Below, piece after piece: positions 43,913-54,634 of a DNA stretch of 60,072 bases. The stretch lies in the NCBI GenBank assembly GCA_007116635.1, contig SKIB01000020.1, positions 1-60,072 on the forward strand. The letters are read 5' to 3'. The translations under genes and the position numbers were made by a program. The notes below the pieces were generated by a model. The model did no database searches and was not told where the DNA came from. It saw nothing but the letters and a program-made list of their open reading frames with translations. The stretch's first letter is position 1. Every line of letters starts with the position of its first letter. Source of the DNA: Saccharospirillaceae bacterium. GTDB taxonomy: Bacteria > Pseudomonadota > Gammaproteobacteria > Pseudomonadales > Natronospirillaceae.

Positions 43913-46636
43913 TTAACTCAATTTACCATGACAATGTTTGTACTTTTTACCCGAACCACAAGGACAGGGATCATTGCGGCCAGCTTTGGGAAGATTATTT
44001 GCATTGGATTGTGCCGCAGTTGACTGGGCTTGACCGCCCTGTTGCATTTGCATCTGTTTAGCCATGGCTGCTCGGCGTAATCGCTCTTCTTTAGCTACTT
44101 CTTCTGGTGATCGCACCTTTACATTCGCTAAGACTCTTACTGTGTCACGCCGCACTTGATTAAGCATGGCCTGAAACAGCTCAAAGGCTTCACGCTTATA
44201 TTCTTGCTTAGGGTTCTTTGCCGCGTAGCCACGCAGGTGAATACCTTGGCGCAAGTAGTCCATAGCATGCAGGTGATCCTTCCAATGCTGATCCAGCACC
44301 TGCAACATGATTTGCTTCTCAAATTGACGAATGACTTTGGCACCAACCATCTCTTCTTTATTTTGGTATTTCTTCTGTGCTTCGTCTTTAACCAATTGGC
44401 GCAATTGTGACTCTTTGAAAGATTTGTCTTCTTCAAAGCGTTTAGCCAGAGGAATGTGCAAATCAAAGTCTTTAGCCAGCGACTGCTCTAGTTCAGCCAC
44501 TTTCCATTGCTCAGGCAAGCTGGTGGGAGGTAAAAACTCATCAATGGTCTCATCCAGTACCGATTCTCGCATTTGCTCAACCGTATCACGGATATCCTCC
44601 TGGTCCATTAATTCATTACGCTGGTCATAGACAACCGAGCGCTGATCATTTGCCACATCATCGTACTCAAGCAATTGCTTACGAATATCGAAGTTACGCC
44701 CTTCAACCTTACGCTGAGCTTTCTCGATTGAGCGTGTTACTAAGGGTGAATCAATGGACTCACCAGGCTTCATACCCATTTTTTCAAGCATGGCTTTCAT
44801 GCTTGGTGGCATAAAGATTCGCATCAGCGGATCTTCGAGGGACAAGAAAAATCGCGAGGAGCCTGGGTCGCCCTGACGACCGGCACGACCACGCAATTGG
44901 TTATCAATACGACGTGACTCATGACGCTCAGTACCAATGATATGCAGGCCGCCAGAGTCTTTAACCTGCTGATGGCGCTCTTGCCATTTGACTTTTGCCT
45001 CGGCTATCTCAGCCTCTGACTTGCCCTGTTCTTGCATCTTATACAGCTCAGACTCCCACTTGCCGCCCAGAACAATATCGGTACCACGGCCTGCCATGTT
45101 GGTGGCAATGGTAACCGCACCTGGCAGGCCTGCATCAGCAATGATTTGCGCCTCGCGCTCGTGCTGCTTAGCATTAAGCACATTATGCTTGATCTTAGCT
45201 TTCTTCAAAGCATTGGAGAGCCTCTCAGAAGCCTCGACCGAAGCCGTACCGACCAGAACAGGACGCTCATTACCTACTTCGGCAATGATGTCTTCAATTA
45301 CAGCCGCGTATTTGTCGTCTTCGTTAAGGTAGATCAGATCATTCATGTCTTGACGAACAATGGGCTTATTGGTTGGGATCACTAACACATCTAAGCCATA
45401 AATCTGATTCAATTCAAAGGCTTCGGTATCAGCAGTGCCCGTCATACCGGATAGCTTATCGTAAAGACGGAAATAATTCTGGAAGGTAGTTGAAGCAAGA
45501 GTTTGGTTTTCACGCTGGGGCTGTAGCCCTTCTTTGGCTTCAACTGCCTGATGCAAGCCCTCACTCCAACGACGACCAGGCATGGTGCGACCAGTGTGTT
45601 CGTCAACGATGATGACTTCTTTATTTTGCACAATGTAGTCAACATCTTTGTGGAATAAGGCATGCGCGCGCACAGCCGCATGAACATGATGCAACAGTGG
45701 CAAATTGGCAGATGCATAAAGAGACTCACCTTCAGCAAGCAGGCCAAGAGAAATCAAACCTTGCTCTACCTTTTCATGACCATTTTCAGTCAATTCTATG
45801 GTTTTATCCTTTTCATTTACCAAGTAATCACCGACCGGCTCGGGCTTATCAACACCTGGTAAATTAGGAGTCGTTTGCTCTTCAACAATGCCAGCCTCTA
45901 AACTAGGGATTAGCTTATTGATCTGAATATAGCGTTCAGAGCTGTCTTCAGCAGGTCCAGAAATGATCAATGGAGTTCGAGCTTCGTCAATTAAAATCGA
46001 GTCCACTTCATCGACAATGGCGAACACATGATCACGCTGGTAACGATCAAGAGGCGAGAAAGCCATATTGTCTCTTAGATAATCAAATCCATACTCGTTA
46101 TTGGTGCCATAGGTGATATCAGCATCATAGGCTTGTTTTTTACTGTTGGCATCCTGTTGAGCATGAATAATGCCAACTGACAAACCTAAGAACTCATAGA
46201 GTGGCCGCATCCAATTAGCATCACGACTGGCCAGGTAATCATTCACTGTTACCACATGCACACCCGTGCCAGGCAGGGCATTCAAATAAGCAGCCAGGGT
46301 AGCAACAAGGGTTTTACCCTCACCAGTTTTCATCTCAGCAACCTTGCCAGAATGCAGGGCCATACCGCCAATCAACTGGACATCAAAGTGGCGCATACCC
46401 ATGACCCGCACAGAGGCTTCACGCACGGTGGCGAAGGCTTCAGGTAATATTTTGTCTATGGATTCGCCAGTTTCTAAGCGTTGGCGAAAAAGATCGGTTT
46501 GCGCTTGCAACTCTTGGTCAGACTTTGCCTGCATTGAGGCCTCAAGCGCATTAATACTATCAACGATTCTACGTAATCGTTTTACTTCGCGTTCATTCTT
46601 GTTGCCGACAATGCGGCTTATTAGTGTTGTGAGCAT
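43913..46636 (-). CDS. secA: Preprotein translocase ATPase SecA
   Basis: 907 residues, close to E. coli (901). The motor drives protein export through SecYEG. Walker A is MKTGEGKT (102-109), [17 protein letters not shown] is the DEAD-like segment, [14 protein letters not shown] and [17 protein letters not shown] are in NBD2, and a zinc-binding SEC-C tail ends the protein ([17 protein letters not shown]). AAGGT is 5 nt before ATG. No secM-like arrest gene lies upstream; an M23 peptidase gene occupies that position. Confidence 0.98.
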   Translation of the reverse strand: MLTTLISRIVGNKNEREVKRLRRIVDSINALEASMQAKSDQELQAQTDLFRQRLETGESIDKILPEAFATVREASVRVMGMRHFDVQLIGGMALHSGKVAEMKTGEGKTLVATLAAYLNALPGTGVHVVTVNDYLASRDANWMRPLYEFLGLSVGIIHAQQDANSKKQAYDADITYGTNNEYGFDYLRDNMAFSPLDRYQRDHVFAIVDEVDSILIDEARTPLIISGPAEDSSERYIQINKLIPSLEAGIVEEQTTPNLPGVDKPEPVGDYLVNEKDKTIELTENGHEKVEQGLISLGLLAEGESLYASANLPLLHHVHAAVRAHALFHKDVDYIVQNKEVIIVDEHTGRTMPGRRWSEGLHQAVEAKEGLQPQRENQTLASTTFQNYFRLYDKLSGMTGTADTEAFELNQIYGLDVLVIPTNKPIVRQDMNDLIYLNEDDKYAAVIEDIIAEVGNERPVLVGTASVEASERLSNALKKAKIKHNVLNAKQHEREAQIIADAGLPGAVTIATNMAGRGTDIVLGGKWESELYKMQEQGKSEAEIAEAKVKWQERHQQVKDSGGLHIIGTERHESRRIDNQLRGRAGRQGDPGSSRFFLSLEDPLMRIFMPPSMKAMLEKMGMKPGESIDSPLVTRSIEKAQRKVEGRNFDIRKQLLEYDDVANDQRSVVYDQRNELMDQEDIRDTVEQMRESVLDETIDEFLPPTSLPEQWKVAELEQSLAKDFDLHIPLAKRFEEDKSFKESQLRQLVKDEAQKKYQNKEEMVGAKVIRQFEKQIMLQVLDQHWKDHLHAMDYLRQGIHLRGYAAKNPKQEYKREAFELFQAMLNQVRRDTVRVLANVKVRSPEEVAKEERLRRAAMAKQMQMQQGGQAQSTAAQSNANNLPKAGRNDPCPCGSGKKYKHCHGKLS

Positions 46637-46812
46637 CTTTACCTTATCCGGTCAGAGAACCAATAGCGGCTACTATAAAGGTTGCAGGCTCTGCTGTCTT
46701 GGTCTGCACCACAAAAAGCAAAGACGACCCTAGCCTGTTTGTTGTTAGATCAATGAATGTTCATCTTTTAGATATAAGGGCAGGATTATTGAATTCAATG
46801 ACCTAGATAGAA

Positions 46813-47763
46813 TTATTTTCCTGCCACCTGACGCTGAATAAAGGGCATGGGGTCAACTCTACGACCATTGACCATGACCTCAAAATGCAAGTGGGGTCCA
46901 GTGGAGCGACCCGTACTACCAACCAAGGCTATAAGATCGCCATTTCTCACCAAATCGCCCTCCTGTACCAGCAGTTCACTGGCGTGGGCATAGCGAGTGA
47001 TCACCCCGCCACCATGATTGATTTCAACCATCAAACCAAAGTCTCCCTGGTCTGATGCTGTAATCACGACCCCAGAAGCCACAGAGACGATTTCTGTGCC
47101 ACTGGGTGCTGCAAAATCAACACCTAGGTGATTGGCTACCCGACCAGAAAAGGGGTCCGTACGCCTGCCAAAACGCGATGAAATCCAAGCATTTTTAACC
47201 GGCCTACCAGCTACAAAGGTTGAATGGTCAAAATCACGCAACTGCACCATTTCTTGGAGTATACCAAGTTGTGATATTCGGTCCTGAACTCGAGACTCCA
47301 TTTCTTCGAGTACGGTTACAAAACTGGGTGCCTTCCAATCAGGACCTTCAGACTCAACTGGCCCGCCTAGTGAAGAAAGAACACCAAAATTGAATTCAGC
47401 TCCTTCTAGCTCTAGATTATTTAGCATTTGCTCAGCCACAGCATCCACGCGCTCAAGCTGAGCCTGCAACTGAGCTAAGCGAGTAACCATGGCAGAAAAC
47501 TGACTGCTGCTGGCCTCATTAGCTGCCTGTAGCTCGTCATAAACACGTAAAAAACCATCTTGCCAAGTATCAATCAGGCTTAGCAACTCTTGATCATTAA
47601 GAGGCTTATCAGAACGATAGCTTGTTTCCGTTGATTGCGGCTTGAGCAACCATGCTAGAGGCAAAGCAACAGCTAGTACCAAAGCCAAGAAAAGCATTCC
47701 AAGCAACCGCTTGGATATAACCCTACTGGTACCATACTTGCCACTGACAATAATTATCTGCAT
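46813..47763 (-). CDS. M23 family (LytM) metallopeptidase, membrane-anchored
   Basis: 316 residues. An N-terminal membrane helix (LLGMLFLALVLAVALPLAWL) and a coiled-coil region (about 55-165) are followed by a LytM domain (about 195-310). The zinc ligands are complete: HLGVDF (H, D), YAHASELL and GPHLHFEV, so endopeptidase activity is likely. It starts directly after the lpxC stop. A similar gene lies between lpxC and secA in Pseudomonas. It probably cuts peptidoglycan cross-links. Confidence 0.92.
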   Translation of the reverse strand: MQIIIVSGKYGTSRVISKRLLGMLFLALVLAVALPLAWLLKPQSTETSYRSDKPLNDQELLSLIDTWQDGFLRVYDELQAANEASSSQFSAMVTRLAQLQAQLERVDAVAEQMLNNLELEGAEFNFGVLSSLGGPVESEGPDWKAPSFVTVLEEMESRVQDRISQLGILQEMVQLRDFDHSTFVAGRPVKNAWISSRFGRRTDPFSGRVANHLGVDFAAPSGTEIVSVASGVVITASDQGDFGLMVEINHGGGVITRYAHASELLVQEGDLVRNGDLIALVGSTGRSTGPHLHFEVMVNGRRVDPMPFIQRQVAGK

Positions 47764-48672
47764 TTAAATTGCTAGCGCTCCCGACAACTGCTGTTGGTCT
47801 TGAGCTGATTGTTCAAAACTGACTACCTCATAGCAACTGGAATCACTCAAAACTTTGCGCACCAGCAAATTATTTAAGCCATGACCTGACTTTTGACCAT
47901 GAAAATGACCCACCACCGGTAAACCCAGTAGGTAAATATCACCGATGGCATCCAGCATTTTGTGCTTTACAAACTCGTCTTCATAACGCAGACCTTCGTC
48001 ATTTAAAATACGATGCTCATCCAAAGCAATGGCATTTTTGACACTGGCACCCAGAGCCAGACTATTGGCACGTAAAAACTCAAAGTCTCGTAAAAAGCCA
48101 AAGGTCCTCGCTCTACTGATTTCACGTACAAAACTACTGACGGTCAATTCCAATTCAGCTGCCTGGCCAGTAGATTTGATGGTAGGATGATCAAAATCGA
48201 TACTAAAACTTAATTTAAAACCATCATAGGGCTGTAAACTGACATAACGATCGCCCTGCTCAACTACCACAGGCTTAGTGATACGGATAAACTTCTTGGC
48301 CGCCTCCTGCTCTTCGAAGCCCGCTGATTGCAAGAGAAACACAAAGGGAGCTGCACTGCCATCCATAATTGGCACTTCTGGCGCGCTCACCTCAACTTTG
48401 ATATTGTCGACACCCAAACCAGCCAAAGCAGACATAAGGTGCTCAACGGTGTCCACCCGCACCTCACCCTTGGCCAAAGTTGTGGACAGAGTGGTGTCAA
48501 TGACATTTTCACCAGCAGCAGCAATGGCAACTACCGGCGAAAGATCAGTACGGTAAAAGACAATCCCATGATCAACCGGAGCTGGTTTTAATGTAAGGAA
48601 GACTTTTTTACCCGAATGCAATCCTACCCCCATGGCACGAATTACATTTTTAATGGTTCGCTGCTTAAGCAT
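47764..48672 (-). CDS. lpxC: UDP-3-O-acyl-N-acetylglucosamine deacetylase
   Basis: 302 residues. A zinc amidase and the committed step of lipid A synthesis. Ligands: H78 in [11 protein letters not shown], and the pair in [17 protein letters not shown] (His, Asp); the catalytic His is in [18 protein letters not shown] lies 7 nt upstream. A terminator separates it from ftsZ, so it must have its own promoter in 48673-48786. Confidence 0.98.
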   Translation of the reverse strand: MLKQRTIKNVIRAMGVGLHSGKKVFLTLKPAPVDHGIVFYRTDLSPVVAIAAAGENVIDTTLSTTLAKGEVRVDTVEHLMSALAGLGVDNIKVEVSAPEVPIMDGSAAPFVFLLQSAGFEEQEAAKKFIRITKPVVVEQGDRYVSLQPYDGFKLSFSIDFDHPTIKSTGQAAELELTVSSFVREISRARTFGFLRDFEFLRANSLALGASVKNAIALDEHRILNDEGLRYEDEFVKHKMLDAIGDIYLLGLPVVGHFHGQKSGHGLNNLLVRKVLSDSSCYEVVSFEQSAQDQQQLSGALAI

Positions 48673-48786
48673 ATAAAATCCTATTGAGAAATCCTAACTA
48701 TGCACGCGCTCAACTGAACACGAGATTAAATATCACTTTAGTTTACTACAGAATGTGCACTTTCTCATGCTTTTGTCCATTAACAT

Positions 48787-48821
48787 AAAAAAACGATGCC
48801 AGATCAGGGCATCGTTTTTTT
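48787..48821 (-). terminator. Strong terminator after ftsZ
   Basis: A perfect 14-bp stem (48787-48800 with 48808-48821), loop AGATCAG, with A7 and T7 forming the outer pairs. It works on both strands in principle; here it ends the division operon 23 nt after the ftsZ stop and insulates lpxC. Confidence 0.92.
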
Positions 48822-48843
48822 AACAGCAGCCGAAAATTTGCAA

Positions 48844-50082
48844 TCAATCAGCTTGCTTGCGCAAAAAAGCGGGCACATCAAAGCGATCAATTTGGGTGTC
48901 GCTGTAGCCAGAGGGTGACTGCGGGCGAGCAGGCCTTGATTGGGGTTGATGCGCTGCAGGCTGACTGGATGGGCGCTGTCGCAACGGCTGAGCCTGGGGC
49001 CGAGGATTGGCCGAACCACCATAGGGTGGCTGAGTGCGAGAACGAACAGCAGGGTTATCTACTACCACTGTCGGCTCTGGACGATCTGCCAAATGATCGA
49101 TACCAGTAGCCACTACCGTTACTCGCAACTCGTCTTTCATGCTAGGGTCTACTGCGGTACCGATAATCACGTCAGCCAATTCAGAGGCAACATCATGCAT
49201 GATGTTACCCACCTCGTTAAACTCTCGCATGGCCAGATTAGAGCCAGCAGTTATGTTAACCAACAAACCCTTGGCATTAGACATAGTCATATCTTGAAGC
49301 AAGGGACTGCTTAGTGCCATCTCGGCGGCGCGCTGAGCACGGTTTTCACCAGTAGCCTCACCAATACCCATCATTGACAAACCATTACCGCGCATCACTG
49401 TCTCTACGTCAGCAAAGTCAACGTTAATATCGCCCTTATGAGTAATCAGGTCTGAAATACCCTTAACTGCGTTTGCCAAGACATCGTTGGCACTGGCAAA
49501 GGCATCCTGTACAGTAACATCATCTCCCAAAGCAGACATTAGCTTGTTGTTCTCGATTACAATCAGAGAATCCACGCGCTCTTCCAGAGACTCAATACCC
49601 ATGTTAGCAATGTTCATGCGCTTTTTGCCCTCAAAGGCAAATGGCTTAGTCACTACACCCACGGTCAGAATTCCACGTTCACGTGCAAGCTCAGCCAGCA
49701 CTGGCGCTGCACCCGTTCCAGTACCACCACCCATTCCAGCGGTGATAAACAGCATATTTACGCCGTTAAGCAACTCAACGATACGCTCTTTGTCTTCAAG
49801 GGCTGCTTGTTTGCCTTTTTCGGCATTTGCTCCTGCCCCCAGACCATTAGTAACGGTTGCACCAAGTTGAAAAGGAATGACTCCCTCAATGTCACGCAGG
49901 ACCTGGGCATCGGTATTGGCACAGATAAATTCAATGTCAGTAATGTTTTTTGCGACCATGTGCATAACAGCATTATTGCCGCCACCACCAACACCAACCA
50001 CCTTGATCACTGCCTTACCGATAGGCTGATCGTCCAATCCAAACATTCCATTATTTTGTTGCAGGCTATCATGCGTTGGCAT
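48844..50082 (-). CDS. ftsZ: Cell division protein FtsZ
   Basis: 412 residues. The tubulin-like GTPase that forms the Z ring. GTP-binding signature GGGTGTG at 118-124, synergy loop NVDFADVETVM, then a disordered linker of about 80 residues rich in Pro, Gln and Arg. The conserved C-terminal peptide VPAFLRKQAD binds FtsA and ZipA. GGGAG lies 7 nt before ATG. A likely own promoter is at 50110-50118. Confidence 0.98.
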   Translation of the reverse strand: MPTHDSLQQNNGMFGLDDQPIGKAVIKVVGVGGGGNNAVMHMVAKNITDIEFICANTDAQVLRDIEGVIPFQLGATVTNGLGAGANAEKGKQAALEDKERIVELLNGVNMLFITAGMGGGTGTGAAPVLAELARERGILTVGVVTKPFAFEGKKRMNIANMGIESLEERVDSLIVIENNKLMSALGDDVTVQDAFASANDVLANAVKGISDLITHKGDINVDFADVETVMRGNGLSMMGIGEATGENRAQRAAEMALSSPLLQDMTMSNAKGLLVNITAGSNLAMREFNEVGNIMHDVASELADVIIGTAVDPSMKDELRVTVVATGIDHLADRPEPTVVVDNPAVRSRTQPPYGGSANPRPQAQPLRQRPSSQPAAHQPQSRPARPQSPSGYSDTQIDRFDVPAFLRKQAD

Positions 50083-50109
50083 AGTTCGCTCCCATTGATT
50101 TGAGTCGAC

Positions 50110-50118
50110 AGTATAACA
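50110..50118 (-). promoter_or_regulatory. Candidate extended -10 promoter for ftsZ
   Basis: On the minus strand TGTTATACT, an extended -10 (TGn plus TATACT at 50110-50115); no good -35 is seen, as is common for this class. Initiation would give a leader of about 20 nt. Confidence 0.4.
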
Positions 50119-50175
50119 AGCCTAGTTAATCAAGTCCGTTACCAACTGTCTCAAAATTTTGTTGTTTCATTATTT

Positions 50176-50213
50176 GGGGGTAATTTGTAAAAGACTAACA
50201 CTTAGTCGCCCCC
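50176..50213. promoter_or_regulatory. Nested inverted repeat in the ftsA-ftsZ gap
   Basis: GGGGG (50176-50180) faces CCCCC (50209-50213), and inside lies GACTAA-CAC-TTAGTC (50193-50207). On the plus strand TTTTATT follows. The 209-bp ftsA-ftsZ gap is otherwise AT-rich and without a gene. It could be an attenuator or an operator for ftsZ expression. Confidence 0.4.
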
Positions 50214-50291
50214 TTTTATTCATTCCATTGTACTCGGATTAACAAAGTCTTAAAGTACTTTTTGTTAAATAGCACTCGTTTTTTACAAAAA

Positions 50292-51569
50292 TCAGAAATT
50301 ATTTTTTAGCCAACTCAGAGTTCGACTAACAACCCCTTGGTTTGGTCTTGGCAGACGTGACCTAACCTGCTTTACTGGTTTGACAGGGCGATTTTTTACC
50401 CAGCTCGCCCCTGCCCCCTCGTGCTGAGTCATGGCATGCATCAACAAGCCTACCCCTGTTGCATATATGGGGTTGCCAACCTGATCGATCAAACCACTGA
50501 TGCCCTGAGGAACAGCCAATCTAACTGGCACATGAAAAATCTCTTCTGCCAATTCAACAGCACCTTCCATCTTAGCGGTTCCACCAGTTAACACTATACC
50601 AGCAGGAATTAACTCTTCATAACCACTACGGCGCAATTCCGATTGCACCATATTAAAGATCTCTTCATATCTTGGCTCAATAACCTCTGCTAAGGCTTGA
50701 CGTGATAATTGCCTTGGAGGTCTGTCACCAACTGTTGGCACGTTAATGATTTCATCTTCATGAGCCAACTGAGCTAAGGCACAGGCATATTTAATTTTAA
50801 TTTCCTCAGCAAACTGTGTAGGTGTGGCAAAGCCCATTGCAATATCATTAGTCACCTGATCACCAGCAATAGCAATCACGGCCGAATGACGAATAGCACC
50901 TTCAGTGAATACTGCAATATCGGTAGTACCCCCACCGATATCAACCAAACACACGCCTAATTCACGCTCGTCTTCAGTCAACACAGCATAGCTTGAAGCC
51001 AATTGCTCAAGAACAATATTCTCTACCTGTAAGTTACAACGCTCAACACACTTTTCAATATTCTGTACTGCATTATCCGAAGCACTAACCAGGTGCACAC
51101 GAGCCTCAAGACGGACACCTGTCATCCCCAAGGGATCACGTATACCATCCTGATTATCAATTACAAACTCTTGGGGAAGAACATGTAATATTCGCTGATC
51201 CGCTGGTATGGCAATGGCTCGAGCAGCATCCATTACGCGCTCAACGTCATTTTCAGTAACCTCTCGATCTTTGATGGCCACAATGCCATTGGAATTTTGA
51301 GAATAAATATGACTTCCAGCAATGCCAGCATGTACTGAGTTAACTACCACATCCGCCATTAACTCGGCTTCTTGGACCGCTCGCTGAATGCTACCGACTG
51401 TGGCTTCGATATTATTTACCACACCACGCTTCATTCCTTTTGAAGGCGCACTACCAAGGCCTATCACCTCAAGTCCACCTGCCGCAGTCGTACGACCAAC
51501 AATACAGACAACTTTTGAGGTGCCAATGTCCAAACCCACTATCAAATTATCAGCGCTCTGGTTTGCCAT
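50292..51569 (-). CDS. ftsA: Cell division protein FtsA
   Basis: 425 residues from ATG 51569 (GAGG 7 nt upstream); the ATG two codons earlier is too close to that site. An actin-fold membrane tether of FtsZ. VGLDIGTSKVVCIVG is the phosphate-1 loop, CLVDIGGGTTDIAVF phosphate 2, and GIVLTGGTAKMEG the adenosine motif. The C-terminal amphipathic helix (TLSWLKNNF) inserts into the membrane. Confidence 0.98.
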   Translation of the reverse strand: MANQSADNLIVGLDIGTSKVVCIVGRTTAAGGLEVIGLGSAPSKGMKRGVVNNIEATVGSIQRAVQEAELMADVVVNSVHAGIAGSHIYSQNSNGIVAIKDREVTENDVERVMDAARAIAIPADQRILHVLPQEFVIDNQDGIRDPLGMTGVRLEARVHLVSASDNAVQNIEKCVERCNLQVENIVLEQLASSYAVLTEDERELGVCLVDIGGGTTDIAVFTEGAIRHSAVIAIAGDQVTNDIAMGFATPTQFAEEIKIKYACALAQLAHEDEIINVPTVGDRPPRQLSRQALAEVIEPRYEEIFNMVQSELRRSGYEELIPAGIVLTGGTAKMEGAVELAEEIFHVPVRLAVPQGISGLIDQVGNPIYATGVGLLMHAMTQHEGAGASWVKNRPVKPVKQVRSRLPRPNQGVVSRTLSWLKNNF

Positions 51570-51585
51570 ACCCATTCCTCATTAA

Positions 51586-52296
51586 TCAATTCTCGTGGCG
51601 GAAGGTTACCGCCAAGCCGTTTTCATACCTAGCGTCGATTACACTGACCTCAGGCAATTTGAGATGCATCACCTGCATCCAGTCTCTCACTCGTAACAAT
51701 CGAGCCATGGTTGGATCAATTCCTAGCAAAACCTGCAATTCAAGCTTGTCAGCTTCAAAGCCTAGAGACCAAGCACCTCGATTTTCCATGCGCACCCATC
51801 TAAGAGGGGCTTCAACTTCAGCAAGTAGTTCGCTGAACCATAAAAACTGATTCATGATCTGTGCAGAGCTATCATCAGGTCCGTACAGCAAGGGCCATTC
51901 TTGAGCAAAGGCTTCAGGCTTGAATAAGTGGCCAGCGTCATTAATAAGCCATTGATCATTCCAAATAGCTATGGGACGCTGTTCCTGCAAATCAATCACC
52001 AGGGTGTCAGGCCAGACAAACTGCAGAGTTGCAGACTTTATCCAGGGCAAACCTTCTAATTGTTGCTGCATCTGTGGTAACTGACCATCCAATAGGTTAC
52101 GACCATGCCAGAGGTATAATATTTGTTCAACCTCTTTTTGGCCTTGGTACACCAAGGGGTCTTGAACCACTAATTGGCGTATTGGCCAATGAATAAAATG
52201 CCAAGCAACCAATAAAGCCAGAACCACCATTGCCCACAGCAACCAAAGCGTAGGCAAAATAGGCTGAATCGGCTTCTCAGCGTTTACCCTTGGCAA
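51586..52296 (-). CDS. ftsQ: Cell division protein FtsQ
   Basis: 236 residues if started at TTG 52296, preferred because GGAG lies 7 nt upstream and the overlap with ddlB is then only 20 nt. The frame is open to an ATG at 52350 (254 residues) whose upstream site is poor. Short cytoplasmic part, one helix (LWLLWAMVVLALLVAWHFI), a POTRA domain (VVQDPLVYQGQKEVEQILYL) and a beta domain. It links FtsBL to the early divisome. Confidence 0.93.
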   Translation of the reverse strand: MPRVNAEKPIQPILPTLWLLWAMVVLALLVAWHFIHWPIRQLVVQDPLVYQGQKEVEQILYLWHGRNLLDGQLPQMQQQLEGLPWIKSATLQFVWPDTLVIDLQEQRPIAIWNDQWLINDAGHLFKPEAFAQEWPLLYGPDDSSAQIMNQFLWFSELLAEVEAPLRWVRMENRGAWSLGFEADKLELQVLLGIDPTMARLLRVRDWMQVMHLKLPEVSVIDARYENGLAVTFRHEN

Positions 52297-53200
52297 AACC
52301 CAGCTCCGCAATTCGACAAACCAAATCCGAAAATGACCAACCCTGAGCATGGGCCGCCATCGGCACTAGGCTGTGGCTGGTCATTCCAGGCACAGTATTT
52401 ATTTCCAAAACCTGTAGCTGCTCTTTGCTATCCAGCATCATGTCTACTCGGCACCAGCCCTGAATAGCAAAGCATTTGAAAATGCTCTCAGCCAAGACTT
52501 TTGCCTTAGATTCCAATTCAGCCGGCAAGCCTGAGGGCAATAAATACTGTGTCTGATCACTGACATACTTGGACTGATAGTCATAGAACTCGGCCGCAGG
52601 CTTAACACCAATAACTGGCAAGGCCTGACCGTCAACCATAGCCACGGTATATTCTTTGCCTGGCAAAAAGGCCTCCAACATCAGCTTGGTATCGTATTTG
52701 AAGGCCAACTCAATGGCAGGCAGCAGCTGCTCTGGCTGGCTGACCTTGGACATACCAATGCTGGAACCTTCCTGAGCAGGCTTAACAAAGATGGGCAAAC
52801 CCAAGTGCTCAATAATGGCCTCGACATCAATGCTCTGCCCCTGAAGCAGAACTCTAAATTCAGCCGTGGGCAGGTCGTTGGCCAACAGTAGTTGCTTGGT
52901 CAACACCTTATCCATGCACAGTGCTGAGGCGCAAACGCCTGAGCCAGTGTATGGCAAGCCAAGCTGCTGCAATAAACCCTGCACCTCTCCGTCCTCACCA
53001 CCGCGGCCATGCAGCGCCAAAAACACCAGATCTGGCTGCTCCTGCAGCAACTGCTGCCAATAATCACCCTTAGCATCCAACAAGCTGACTTGATAACCAC
53101 TGTCACTTAGAGCCTGAGCCACCGCTTGACCACTCTGTAACGAAACCTCTCGCTCTGCAGAATTGCCACCATAGAGCACTGTTATGCGTGCTAAAGACAT
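52277..53200 (-). CDS. ddlB: D-alanine-D-alanine ligase B
   Basis: 307 residues, as usual. An ATP-grasp enzyme that makes the D-Ala-D-Ala used by MurF. VLYGGNSAEREVSLQSG, LALHGRGGEDGEVQGLL, LPIFVKPAQEGSSIGMSKV, EAFLPGKEYTVAMV and LEINTVPGMTSHSL mark the substrate, ATP and magnesium sites. Position between murC and ftsQ is canonical. Confidence 0.98.
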   Translation of the reverse strand: MSLARITVLYGGNSAEREVSLQSGQAVAQALSDSGYQVSLLDAKGDYWQQLLQEQPDLVFLALHGRGGEDGEVQGLLQQLGLPYTGSGVCASALCMDKVLTKQLLLANDLPTAEFRVLLQGQSIDVEAIIEHLGLPIFVKPAQEGSSIGMSKVSQPEQLLPAIELAFKYDTKLMLEAFLPGKEYTVAMVDGQALPVIGVKPAAEFYDYQSKYVSDQTQYLLPSGLPAELESKAKVLAESIFKCFAIQGWCRVDMMLDSKEQLQVLEINTVPGMTSHSLVPMAAHAQGWSFSDLVCRIAELGFAKGKR

Positions 53201-53208
53201 CCAACACC

Positions 53209-54633
53209 TCAGTTTTGCGTAAATTGAGCAATGATTTTTTGTGCTAAGCCAGCCACATCACCGGCACCCTGAGTAATCAGAATGTCCTCGGATTGCAGCA
53301 GCGTTTCTAGTTGCGGCAAAATTTTAGCCTGGTCATCTAAGTAAATGGGCTCTACTCTACCTCTGGCACGCACAGCTCTCGCAAGGGACTTACTGTCAGC
53401 CCCAGATATTTGCGACTCACCAGCAGAATAAACGTCCAGCAATAATAGGGCATCAACCTTAGACAACACCTCAGCAAAGTCATCTAATAGATCACGTGTA
53501 CGGCTGTAACGGTGTGGCTGAAACAGCCAAACCAAGCGCTGATCAGGATATGCTAGACGTGCAGCTTCTAGGGTCGCTTGCAGTTCAGTAGGATGATGCC
53601 CGTAGTCGTCGATTAGAGTAAATTTCGTGCCACTGGCAACCAAAGGATGATAGCGCTGAAAACGACGACCAACGCCGGAGAAGTTGGCCAAGCCCTGAAC
53701 AATGGCTTCATCGGCCAGCCCTTCGTCGGTGGCCACCGCGATCACCGCCAGACTGTTAAGCACATTGTGCCGACCCGGCATGTTCAGCCGAACCGGTAAA
53801 TCTGCGTGACCAGAGCGCTTAACCACAAAACTACTGGTAACCCCCTGATATTCTATGTCGGTAGCAAAAACATCGGCCTCTTCAGTAAAGCCATAGGTTA
53901 GATAGGGCCTGGATACCTGCGGCAGAATGGCGCGCACATTGGCGTCATCCAAACAGAGCACCGCAGTGCCGTAAAAGGGCAAATTGTGCAAGAAGTCGAT
54001 AAAGGTCTGCTTAAGCTTATTAAAGTCGCCACCGTAGGTTTCCATGTGGTCGGCATCAATGTTAGTCACCACCGAGACCATGGGCTGCAGATGCAAGAAA
54101 GAAGCATCGCTCTCATCGGCTTCGGCGATCAGGTAACGGCTTTTACCTAGCTGGGCATTAACCCCTGAACTGGTCAGCTTGCCGCCAATGACATAGGTTG
54201 GGTCTTGACCGGCAGCGGCAAAGACAGTGGCCATTAGGCTGGTGGTTGTGGTTTTACCATGTGTACCGGCAATGGCAATGCCATGACGGAAGCGCATCAG
54301 CTCAGCCAGCATCTGTGCGCGCGGCACCACGGCAATGCGCAATTCGCGTGCAGCCAATAATTCAGGATTGTCCTCTTTGATGGCGGTGGAGACCACCAGC
54401 ACATCGGCTTGGCGCACATTGGCTGCCTGATGACCAATGAATACATGAGCACCTAATTGTTGCAACCTTTGGGTAACGGCTGAGCTGCGCGCGTCCGAGC
54501 CCTGAACCTGATAACCCTGATTGAGTAAAACCTCGGCAATGCCGCACATGCCCACGCCACCAATACCCACAAAGTGGATGGTTTTGACGCGACGCATTTC
54601 TGGAACTTGGTAAACCTCTGTGCCCTGTAACAC
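53209..54633 (-). CDS. murC: UDP-N-acetylmuramate-L-alanine ligase
   Basis: 474 residues starting at GTG 54633 (AGGAG 7 nt upstream, one base after the murG stop). Adds L-Ala to UDP-MurNAc. Rossmann-type [15 protein letters not shown] at 22-36, ATP loop GTHGKTTT at 123-130, and [14 protein letters not shown] plus [13 protein letters not shown] in the C-terminal part. Confidence 0.98.
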   Translation of the reverse strand: MLQGTEVYQVPEMRRVKTIHFVGIGGVGMCGIAEVLLNQGYQVQGSDARSSAVTQRLQQLGAHVFIGHQAANVRQADVLVVSTAIKEDNPELLAARELRIAVVPRAQMLAELMRFRHGIAIAGTHGKTTTTSLMATVFAAAGQDPTYVIGGKLTSSGVNAQLGKSRYLIAEADESDASFLHLQPMVSVVTNIDADHMETYGGDFNKLKQTFIDFLHNLPFYGTAVLCLDDANVRAILPQVSRPYLTYGFTEEADVFATDIEYQGVTSSFVVKRSGHADLPVRLNMPGRHNVLNSLAVIAVATDEGLADEAIVQGLANFSGVGRRFQRYHPLVASGTKFTLIDDYGHHPTELQATLEAARLAYPDQRLVWLFQPHRYSRTRDLLDDFAEVLSKVDALLLLDVYSAGESQISGADSKSLARAVRARGRVEPIYLDDQAKILPQLETLLQSEDILITQGAGDVAGLAQKIIAQFTQN

Positions 54634-54634
54634 C

